Below are positions 55,999 through 64,000 of a DNA stretch of 64,000 bases, one piece after another. The notes beneath the pieces were generated by a model. That model searched no databases. It saw only the letters and a program-made list of their open reading frames with translations, and was not told where the DNA came from. The translations under genes were made by a program, and so were the position numbers. The first letter of the stretch is position 1, and every line of letters begins with the position of its first letter. Origin of the DNA: Topomyia yanbarensis (taxonomy: Eukaryota > Arthropoda > Insecta > Diptera > Culicidae); NCBI RefSeq assembly GCF_030247195.1, contig NC_080670.1, positions 99,720,336-99,784,335 of the forward strand, in the 5' to 3' direction.

Positions 55999-56917
55999 AC
56001 AATGGAGAAGACCTTTATGTCCTACCCCAGTACACGTGCTAACGGTAGGGTCCAATCTACCACACGGGGTGCACTGGGGGCGTGTCGGACTCAAATGGTG
56101 ACCAGCCATTAATACCGACTAAACTCCATTGGGCTCCGCCATCATTCCTCCCAGGAACTACCTCTCGGTATTACTTCTGGGGGGATGGCTGTACTGAATG
56201 TACTCATTCACTCTCACTCGCGCGATCATACATCCTGTATGAGGCTTACTTGGGTGCTCTCTCAATCACACTTTGATTCACTCTCAAACACTCCCACATG
56301 AGGCTGACTGTTGTGCTCACCTTTTACGTTCCATGCGAGGCTGACTTGTGTGCTCACCTTACTCATTCCTTGCTAGGCTTACTTTTGTGCTCGCCCTACC
56401 CATCCATGTGAGGCTGACTTGGGTGCTCACCCTATCACCTGATTCACTCTCAATCGTGCCACTCTATTGTACCTTTGTCACTCCCTCTGGCATCCCATGT
56501 GGGACATTTTTCTTAGGCCCCACTTCTGACATACCATGCGAGGCTGACTTTTGTGCTCACCTTTTTCATTCCTTGCTAGGCTGACTTTTGTGCTAGCCTC
56601 TACCAACCTGTGAGGCTGACTTTTATGCTCACCCTTAACATGCAGTGTGAGACTGACTTGGATGCTCACCCTTTCACTCCTCTGCCACGCCATGAGGCAT
56701 CGATAGCTTAGTTCCAACATACTACGCTACGACCCTCCCGTCTTGGCATGAGGCAGTCCACTTATACGCCTATACACTCACTCTTCTGTCTTGCTTCGGG
56801 GTGGCTGGGTTTACCCCTTACGCGGTTGCCATTCGCTGCGCCAACCTACCTCGGCATGAACAGACCATTCACTCTCTTATTTTGCGCTTGGCCTTTTTCG
56901 CTCCAACTAACCAATCA
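55999..56917 (-). other. R1-like copy D, 3' UTR with tandem repeats
   Basis: Nine units with core AGGCTGACTTTTGTGCTCAC (plus-strand reading) at 56230-56720, matching copy A in number and order. The terminal block AATGGAGAAGACCTTTATGT to GGCTCCGCCATCATTCCTCC lies next to the tail. Confidence 0.8.
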
Positions 56918-59879
56918 CTAGTTAGCCGTGCCCGCCGTCTGTTGCTCGGTTCGCCAGATTACCTGTAGCCTACTGGCAATCTGGATGGTAGCAGCCGAGA
57001 CTGCGTTCCACTTCTCCACCGTTTGACACATCCGCTGAATAAGGGTATCCGGGGTTGTGTCCCAGCCACAGACGTCAAGCATTGCTCTTCTTTCGACGTC
57101 GAACCGATGACATACGAACAGTATGTGCTCGGCAGTTTCATCTACACCTGGGCAGTCCGGGCAGACTGGGACCTCCGCGTGTCCGAACCTGTGGAGGTAC
57201 TGACGGAAACAGCCATGGCCTGACAGGAATTGTGTCAGGTGGAAGTGAACTTCCCCATGGGGTCTTCCCACCCAGCTCGATATGCTAGGTATCAGCCGGT
57301 GGGTCCACCTACCTTTCGAGGAGTTGTCCCACTCACGCTGCCATCTGGCGACCGAGGTCACCCTGGTGCGCTCGCGGGCTCCCCTATTTCCACGTAGCTC
57401 AAAGCACTCCTCATCTTCCCGAATGACCAGCCCGACTGGCATCATGCTCGCTATCACGCAGGATGCATCGTGTGATACCGTGCGGTAGGCAGATATCACT
57501 CTGAGGCACATCACGCGGTAGGTGCTCTCCAGTTTCTGTAGGTAACTGGTTACCCTCAGTGCTCTTGACCATGACGGGCCGCCGTACCTGAGGATAGATA
57601 CGGCAACGCCTGCCAGTAACCTACGTCTACTGGCGCACACCTTTGAGCTGTTGGACATCATTCTCGATAGTGCCGCAACAGCAGTCGACGCTCTCTTGCA
57701 CGTATAGTCGACATGGCTGCCGAAGGTCAGCTTGTCGTCTATAATGACTCCGAGAGACTTCAGACTTCGCTGTGAAGTGATCGCGACTTCTCCCACATGG
57801 ATAACTGCATGTTGTGCCGACTTGCGGTTGTTGACGATAACTACCTCCGTCTTATGATGAGCGAGCTCCAGGCCTCTCGCGCTCATCCATTCCTCCACCG
57901 TGCTAATCGCGTGTTCTGCGGTTAGTTCTACCTCAGGAATTGACTCCCCGTAGACCTCCAAGGTTACGTCGTCGGCAAAGCCGACGATCTTGACCCCAGG
58001 AGGGAACTTCAGTCTCAGAACCCCGTCATACATGAGGTTCCATAGCACCGGGCCTAGGATCGAGCCCTGCGGGACTCCGGCGGTAATCGGAACCCTTTTC
58101 TGACCGGCATCGGTCTCGTATAGCAGTACGCGGTTTTGGAAGTAACTTTCCAGACCCACCGGTAGGCTAAGCCGGTGTAACGAGAGCGCGATGGCATCCC
58201 AGCTTGCGCTGTTGAATGCATTCTTCACGTCAAGTGTCACTAACGCACAGTATCGAATACCTCGCCTTTTTCGTTGGATCGCTATCTCGGCAGTATTTAT
58301 CACTGAGCTAAGAGCGTCCACTGTGGACTTACCCTTCCGAAAGCCAAACTGGTTGCTTGACAGACCGTCCGTACCTTCCGCGTACGGGGTGAGCCTGTTG
58401 AGGATGATCCTCTCAAGCAGTTTGCCAGTCGTGTCTATCAGACAGATTGGTCTGTACGCCGATGGGTCGCCTGGCGGCTTCCCGGGCTTCGGCAACAGCA
58501 CCAGTTTCTGCCTTTTCCATCTATCGGGGAAACGGCACTCGTCAAGGCATCTCTGCATAGCTAGCCTGAACATGTTCGGGTTCGCTATGATCGCTGCCTT
58601 GAGAGCGTTGTTCGGGACTCCATCCGGCCCTGGAGCTTTGTTCATTGCTAGGGATTTAGCCACTGCGAGTAGTTCTTCGTTCGTCACTGGAGCCACCATT
58701 TCGACCGTGCCCGCACTGTCTCGTAGTGCAGGTGGCCAGGGGCTTGTGGCTCGAGACGGGAAGAGTACTTCGATAATCGTTGCCAACCGGTCCGGAGACC
58801 GTTCTGGGGGTGAGGAGCCCCCTTTGGTCTTGGCCATCACAACCCGGTAGGCGTCACCCCACGGATTCGCGTTGGCACTCACACAGGTTGTCGAAACACG
58901 CTCTCTTGCTGCTTTTAATAGCCTTGTTAAGGGCTAATTTCGCAGCTTGAAACACTTCACGGCGGTTCTCTCTTGCATCCTCGGTGCGAGCTCTTTGCAT
59001 CCTACGTCTAGCTCTGAGACAGGCTGACCGTAGAGCTGCAATCTCGGCAATCCACCAGTATACCGGGCATCTACCGTTTCTTGGCAGTGTTTTTCTCGAC
59101 ATAGTGGCGTCGCACGCGCGTGATAGAACAGCTACCAGCGCATCCCCGCTTAGACTGTCGGTGTTGGCCTCCAGTCCCAGGGCCGCGGTGAAAGCTTCGC
59201 TGTCGAAGTGATTGGACTTCCACCCGCGTACCTGACAGGGATCTCCCGCCCTCGGATGCTGCACACCATAGTTGATCTTAAAGCGGATTGCTAGATGATC
59301 GCTATGGGTGTAGCCTTCGTCTACCCTCCATTCCATGCCTGGAGCCAGACTCGGGCTGGAAAAGGTCAAATCAATCCACGCCTCCACTCCGTTTCTACGG
59401 AATGTACTAGCGGAGCCATCATTAGCTAGCACAGTATCGAGTTTCGCAAACGCTTCCATTAGCGCTTGACCCCTGCTATTTGTACAGCGGCTGCCCCACT
59501 CCACTGCCCAAGCGTTGAAGTCTCCCGCTATTACTACCGGTTTCCGGCCCACGAGGTCCGACGAGAGCCTGTCGATCATCTGGTAGAACTGTTCTATTGG
59601 CCACCTTGGTGGGGCGTAGCAGCTGCAATAGAACACACCATTGATCTTGGCAATCGCCACACCCTCGGCGGAGGGGTGTATTACCTCTTGAACCGGGAAC
59701 CTTCCCGTTGTACAGATTGCCACCATTCCAGACCCGTCCGACACCCAATTGCCGTTGCCGGCAGGGATGCTGTACGGGTCTGATAAGAGGGCGACATCTG
59801 TCCTCGACTCCGAGACCGACTGCCACAGCAGCTGCTGGGCTGCTGCACAATGGTTAAGATTTAGCTGTGTGACTCTCAC
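56918..59879 (-). pseudogene. R1-like copy D, ORF2 (endonuclease, RT, CCHC), one frameshift
   Basis: Starts at GTG 59879, sharing bases with the ORF1 TGA. Endonuclease segment 59879-58854: TQLNLNHC, LLSDPYSIPAGNGNW, GDFNAWAVEWGS, AWIDLTF, THSDHLAI. A CT dinucleotide missing at about 58878 (ACTCACAC for ACTCTCACAC in C) shifts the frame. RT and C-terminus at 58882-56918: NKAPGPDGVPNNALK, KPGKPPGDPSAYRPICL, FGFRKGKSTVDALS, TLDVKNAFNSASWDAI (block A Asp), GVPQGSILGPVLWNLMYDG, VGFADDVTLEVYGES (block C), LGVIIDDKLTFG, and CPDCPGVDETAEHILFVC. Four residues are missing after LPVGL near 58151 with CTG microhomology. All RT catalytic residues are present. The endonuclease Glu position reads Asp (LLSDPY) in every copy. 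Confidence 0.92.
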
Positions 59880-61348
59880 GGCTTCTTCTTATTTAACTCG
59901 CCGAAGGGACACGAAGGTCCGCCCATAGCATGTTTATGGGCTTGCTTCTTAGCGGTGCAGATAAGGCACTTATATGCCTTAGTGCACCCCCGCTCTTTAT
60001 GCCCCTCCTCGCCGCATCGACGACATAGCTTGCTCCTGTCTAGGCCTTTGCATTCGTAAGCTTTATGGCCGGATTCTAGGCACCGATAGCACCTGTCCAC
60101 TGAAGGCGGCTGGGGTATACTAATAGGGCATACCGACCAGCCGATCTTCAGCTTCCCTCTCTCGGTTACCTTTTTGGCATCCGCATTCAGTAGCCTGAGG
60201 TAGGCTACCTGGGTGCCAGAGGGTCCGTCCCTCAATCGCACAGAGGCCCGCTCGGATGTGACGCCGCATTGCTCCTTGACGGCTGCGACGACGTTTTCTG
60301 CGGTCGCGAACTCGTCCAAGTGCTTGCACTGGAGAGTTGTTTCCGCACCTAGCGACCTGATTTGGGCGCCCTCACCAAGGACCTCTTGGGCCAAGGCCTT
60401 ATATACTGCACTTGATTGTGCGCCTCGCTTCAGCACCAGGAGCATCTCTCCCGTATTGGTGCGTCTTACGCTACGCACATCCTGCCCAAGGGCCGAGAGA
60501 CTTTCGGCCGCCTTCATCGATTTAAGGACATCGGCGTATTTGTCCTTGTCGGTTTTTAACCACAAGGCTTCGCCTCTGTCCTTGGCCTTCCTCGCAGGCC
60601 GCGGTACCTCCGGTTTCGGTGCCGGCTTTTTCTTGGTAACCAGCGTCCAGGGGTTTGAGCCCCCCTGCCCCGGTCGTGTCGGGTTGCTGGTACCATCGCT
60701 CTCCACAGCGAGGTCACTCTCGCCCTCGCTTACCTCACCCAGGCGGCGTTTGACCTTGACGGTTGCACGCCGAGTGGTGTCGGTTTTGGCACCCTCTCCT
60801 GGCGACTTCCTAGGGCGCTTCGCATTCGATGCCGTCTTGCGATTGCCCTTTCCTTTTCCCTTCGAGGGGAACTCGGTCGTCGCTCCGATCGACGTGGCTG
60901 CTCCGTAGAAGGTAAAGGCCACTGTCTGTGAACCTCTATTGACCTTCTCTCTTTCCTCCCTATTGGAGGCCACTGTCTGGGTTTCTCTGTCGGGCCTCTC
61001 CCGACATTCCACCCTCTCAACATATGCCTGCTGTTCCTGTCTTGCGACACGAACAGCTTTCCGGAGCTCCAGAAGGCTCAACTTCAACTCCTTGGCTATG
61101 TTCTGCTTTGCGCTAGCGAAGTCGATTATAGCATCGAGTTGCTTCGCTACTTTGCGCATCGCAGCTATTGGCCCCTCCGATGCATTGGTAGGGGTATTGC
61201 CTACCACTGCTGGGGGGTCACTGGTGCTTTCGGGTGCAGCACTCATCGCTCCACTACTCTCCCCACGGGGGGGAGACCTCGCCAAACCACCTCTTGCGAA
61301 GGGGTTTGGCACCTCCGTCTGTTTATTTTTATTTTTATTTGCCTCCAT
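59876..61348 (-). CDS. R1-like copy D, intact ORF1 (gag-like, zinc knuckles)
   Basis: ATG at 61348 (MEANKNKNKQTEV) gives 490 residues. It is preferred over the in-frame GTG at 61360 because copy C has an ATG at the equivalent place. Residues about 70-120 form a likely coiled coil (AMRKVAKQLDAIIDFASAKQ and on to EERE). A basic, Ser-rich middle (KGKGKGNRKTASNAKRPRK) follows, then a conserved domain from ALWLKTDKDKYADVLK to RGKLKIGWSVCPI. It ends with CYRCLESGHKAYEC, CRRCGEEGHKERGC (both CX2CX4HX4C) and CLICTAKKQAHKHAMGGPSC. Role: binds element RNA and forms the RNP that brings ORF2 to the target. The TGA overlaps the ORF2 GTG by two bases. No frameshift or stop. Confidence 0.9.
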   Translation of the reverse strand: MEANKNKNKQTEVPNPFARGGLARSPPRGESSGAMSAAPESTSDPPAVVGNTPTNASEGPIAAMRKVAKQLDAIIDFASAKQNIAKELKLSLLELRKAVRVARQEQQAYVERVECRERPDRETQTVASNREEREKVNRGSQTVAFTFYGAATSIGATTEFPSKGKGKGNRKTASNAKRPRKSPGEGAKTDTTRRATVKVKRRLGEVSEGESDLAVESDGTSNPTRPGQGGSNPWTLVTKKKPAPKPEVPRPARKAKDRGEALWLKTDKDKYADVLKSMKAAESLSALGQDVRSVRRTNTGEMLLVLKRGAQSSAVYKALAQEVLGEGAQIRSLGAETTLQCKHLDEFATAENVVAAVKEQCGVTSERASVRLRDGPSGTQVAYLRLLNADAKKVTERGKLKIGWSVCPISIPQPPSVDRCYRCLESGHKAYECKGLDRSKLCRRCGEEGHKERGCTKAYKCLICTAKKQAHKHAMGGPSCPFGELNKKKP

Positions 61349-61697
61349 GTATAGTCCCACGAGTAGCGCGAGAAATATATGTCCGCCACGCCAGAGCTCC
61401 GCATTAGCGTGGTAAGGGACGCTTACTGTGGGGGTTGCCCAGGTACCCCACAGGCTCCGTTAACGATCGAGCATCTTTTTCACCCCCTCGATCACTCATC
61501 CCTCGGCACGGGTCGCTTCACGCCTTGGAATTGGGGTTATGCCCTACCTTGCTTTACGTGGTGATCTCGGCCCGGATCATCACAACCATCCTCCTTTACC
61601 AGGGCTTTGGACCTGTAGCTCTGGATCTCAATAGTTCCATGTACGTATGTTATTACAGACATGCTACTATTGGGATCCGTCATTCGCTAGCGGAGTT
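61349..61697 (-). promoter_or_regulatory. R1-like copy D, 5' UTR (probable internal promoter)
   Basis: About 349 bases between the 5' end and the ORF1 ATG. The element starts at AACTCCGCTAGCGAATGACG in sense. Copies C and BE start at the same place, which supports this as the true 5' end and transcription start. Internal promoter function is inferred. Confidence 0.55.
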
Positions 61698-61711
61698 ATG
61701 GTATGTATGCC
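61698..61711. repeat. target-site duplication of copy D, right copy
   Basis: ATGGTATGTATGCC, identical to 55972-55985 (a fifteenth base also matches). Confidence 0.85.
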
Positions 61712-61810
61712 TGTATGCATGGATGTGTATAGGAGCAATGTATCTCTGAGCAACATGGAAGGACCGCCTCTGAGCCGCAAAAACGCTCATGAGAAGCCCC
61801 AAGTGCAACG
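61712..61810. repeat. target repeat family, copy next to D
   Basis: TGTATGCATGGATGTGTATA, then AACATGGAAGGACCGCCTCT and AAAACGCTCATGAGAAGCC are matched at 63868-63960 at about 85 percent. The R1-like copies D and BE sit at the GTATGTATGCC phrase that begins this repeat. Confidence 0.7.
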
Positions 61811-62430
61811 GTGAGACGGAAGGTGTACAGTTAATGCATATAGGTTGCAGAAATAGGTTGCTGGGACAGCACACTAATAAATAATAATTTCAACAATTTC
61901 TTCACGAATGAAGCTTAAATTCATAACACAAAAAACGCTATTAATGATAAGTACTTCGAATATACGCGATATTTTCTTCATTTTTTGGGCAGTCTCTAAA
62001 GGGAAATTTAGTTTTACCCTACTCTAGAATGAAGGACTTAAATTTTCTATTCATAGAGCATTATTAATAAGTGTACAGCTCGCCTATTTTATCGAATATT
62101 TTTCCTTTGATTTGATTTGACTTTTGAAAGTTCTAACAATGATGTTGTCAAATGCTAATTTAATTGATATAATATCCGAAGAGGGAGTTCTTTAAGATAT
62201 AAGAAATGTCTTATCACATTGTTAGGTTATCTAAAAGTTTTTTTTTAATATAAATCGGTTTGGTGGGAAGGGGAGGAGTTGCTTCTCTAATCTTCCGGTC
62301 ATCACATCACATGCTTTGGTATTCTTAGTATGTATAACAAACATGAAGATGTGACACAAGGCGCCAAGAGCGCACTAAAATCCTGTCAATCCTATTTTTC
62401 ATTGGATTGTCTGCTCTAAATATATCACCA
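61811..62430. other. AT-rich non-coding
   Basis: No coding or repeat signal that I can support. Confidence 0.35.
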
Positions 62431-62554
62431 GGGGACCATTCATAAATAATATCGGATATTGACAATAGGAGAAATGCGTCACGTAACGAGATAAAAACTA
62501 AATAAACGGATCAGGGATAAAAAAAACGAACAACATTGTTTATGAATGGCCCCC
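62431..62554. mobile_element. 124-bp MITE related to the 45063 element
   Basis: GGGGACCATTCATAAA at the left and its inverted form TTTATGAATGGCCCCC at the right. The GACCATTCATAAA core is shared with the 259-bp MITE at 45063. The interior keeps GTCACGTAACG, also as in that element. The flanking bases do not give a clean TTA duplication. Confidence 0.65.
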
Positions 62555-63844
62555 AAACAAAGAATATTCCATAACGAATATCACGTAACATCGGCGACAC
62601 GCATTGGGATCAAGGCCAAGTTCCCCCTGGGTCGTTCCATACTGAGAAGCAACATCAATTTAGGCACAGATAGCAGACGTCCATTTATTTTATTTTTTTG
62701 TCTTTTTATTTGTTTCTCTTGTTACAATATATGGAACTTGGTGCAAGAGAACGTGACGGCCAAGGAAACGGAAAGCCAATAGCCCAAACAGATCAGGAAC
62801 AGGAAGGAGGACTACGAACAAGGAAACAAACAACAGATGAGAAATCGTTTACTTATTTATTATAACTACGATACTAATCACAATTATTTTGCTTTTCTGG
62901 CTTCGTTTCAGCAAACCAAAATCTATACGTACTAGCACATACGAACAGTTAGGCTTTGTAGGTTCTCATCTTGACAGAGTCTAGATGGGCGGATGAACGT
63001 CTGCCAGGGTGGGGGCTGAGAAATGACAATGACACTGTACGAGATGGCGCTGGGCCTGTGGCCTTCGACTAGCATGGTCCATTCTCATTGATTCGGAAGT
63101 CTTCTTGGCTGGTTGGTAGATATGTGCCTACTTGCAAGTTGATCAATTCGCTTGGATGGGGGACATGTGGATCCTACTAGTTGTCGACTCTTTTGATCGT
63201 GAGTATGAGGCTAGTTCGGGAAAGGAGTGCAGGACTGGCACCTAAGAGATAGTTAATTATTAAGGACTTGTTCTTATGATTATTAAACTCGACCAAGCAC
63301 ACCGGCTCTCAGGAATGATAAGCAACCCTTTAGGGTCGGTGTGGTCTATTCGAGTCGAACCAGGCAGACATTCGGTTCGAGCAAACTTTTTGAGGAATAG
63401 TGGATAAATATTTCTTACGCCTTTATTGGCAGAGATTTTTTTTTTGCGAAATCCTAAGATACCTTCACTGGTATAGCTACTCAGGATAATAATAATAGAA
63501 AAATTAAGGGTTTGCCTGGTCCATAATGTAATGAATATGTATATTGACTAGAACAGGGATAATCGAGGTATGTTATAAGATAGAGAAGAAACAGCGCCGT
63601 TGTAGGAAAATTATTCGCGAGTAAGGACTAATACTGCTAGTATGTTTACCGTTTCAATTAATAGTCGATTGATTCGCTTCGTACCTAGGAGACAAAAAAG
63701 AGATTAGGAAGAGACAGAAGCGGATTCAATGCGAAATTTGCCAATATGACGTTGACCCCAAGGCGATGGTAAGATGATTTTCCGTAGGATGACAGACTAG
63801 ACGACACGACGTAACGTAACACGCTCTAAACTTGCGCCAAATAG
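62555..63844. other. unassigned non-coding DNA
   Basis: The open frame 62546-62782 starts inside the MITE end and shows no family motif, though it has one hydrophobic stretch (RPFILFFCLFICFSCYN). Purine-rich GGAAACGGAAAGCC-type text at 62755-62830. Nothing else recognised. Confidence 0.35.
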
Positions 63845-63960
63845 TTTGTATGAATGTAAGCCCGTATGTATGCCTGTATGCATGGATTTGTATAGGACCA
63901 ATGTATCCTTTAACAACATGGAAGGACAGCCTCTGTGTCGCCAAAACGCTCATGGGAAGC
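63845..63960. repeat. target repeat family, unoccupied copy
   Basis: CCCGTATGTATGCCTGTATG, then CATGGATTTGTATAGGACC and AACATGGAAGGACAGCCTCT. It corresponds to the sequence flanking copies D and BE, but with no R1-like insertion at the GTATGTATGCC phrase. Confidence 0.7.
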
Positions 63961-64000
63961 CGGGTATGCGGTCGTAGGTGTGACCATAAAGCACTGCACA

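Larger units (their letters stand above)
55986..61697 (-). mobile_element. R1-clade element copy D, full length and nearly intact
   Basis: 5.7 kb with a 14-15 bp target duplication, a 13-base A tail (55986-55998), a complete 3' UTR with nine repeat units, and intact ORF1. ORF2 has a single 2-bp deletion and a 12-bp in-frame loss. It is the best-preserved copy in the window and, by similarity to A, recent. It sits about 35 bases from the 5' end of copy BE in the same target phrase (GTATGTATGCCTGTATGCAT). Confidence 0.92.

Noticed and set aside
62546..62782. Small membrane protein gene
   Set aside because: It begins within a MITE end and has one hydrophobic stretch encoded by a T-rich tract, with no other support.
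1..64000. CRISPR array, rRNA, LTR retrotransposon or endogenous viral gene
   Set aside because: I looked for regular spacer-repeat arrays, rRNA-like blocks, paired long terminal repeats with integrase or protease motifs, and viral polymerase or capsid motifs, and saw none.

Overview
This window looks like repeat-dense, non-genic chromosomal DNA from a mosquito, most likely an Aedes-type culicid. That is an inference from the mobile elements: a LOA/Lian-like non-LTR element with an RNase H domain, R1-clade non-LTR elements, CR1-group-like elements, a tRNA-headed SINE resembling Feilai, and many AT-rich foldback MITEs. I see no host protein-coding gene, rRNA, true tRNA or CRISPR array. The left 39 kb is AT-rich, with short degenerate elements. 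The right third is GC-richer because it is mostly R1-clade retrotransposon.

Layout. 1-3.4 kb: a CR1-like reverse transcriptase (RT) relic, a ~21.7-bp minisatellite and a second RT relic. 3.4-16 kb: AT-rich DNA with foldback and TIR elements and two copies of a long AT-rich repeat. 16-27.6 kb: one CR1-like element (ORF1 plus ORF2) split by two later insertions, a 2.5-kb unclassified element flanked by a 21-bp duplication and a 5.0-kb Lian-like element flanked by a 75-bp duplication. 27.6-35.5 kb: AT-rich DNA with several MITEs. 35.6-38.4 kb: another CR1-like relic (minus strand), split by a 1.3-kb element that carries only an ORF1 and has a 13-bp duplication and an AAAC tail. 39.8-43.5 kb: R1-like copy A (plus strand). 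43.5-46.5 kb: a small minisatellite, a local duplication with a MITE in one arm, and the SINE. 46.5-61.7 kb: three minus-strand R1-like copies. Copy C (49193-54587) sits inside copy BE, and copy D (55986-61697) lies immediately 5' of BE. The last 2.3 kb is mostly unassigned.

How the parts work together. The four R1-like copies encode the same two proteins: a zinc-knuckle ORF1 and an ORF2 with AP-endonuclease, RT and a C-terminal CCHC. Both would act on their own RNA in target-primed reverse transcription. Copy D has an intact ORF1 and one 2-bp frameshift in ORF2, so it is the best template for the family. The Lian-like copy has all endonuclease, RT and RNase H catalytic motifs and two frameshifts. 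Everything else is clearly dead. Insertion order can be read from the nesting: CR1-like before the 2.5-kb element and the Lian-like element; R1 copy BE before copy C.

Clade names rest on motifs remembered from the families, not on a search. Boundaries of nested elements are good to the base where a target-site duplication is visible, and approximate elsewhere.
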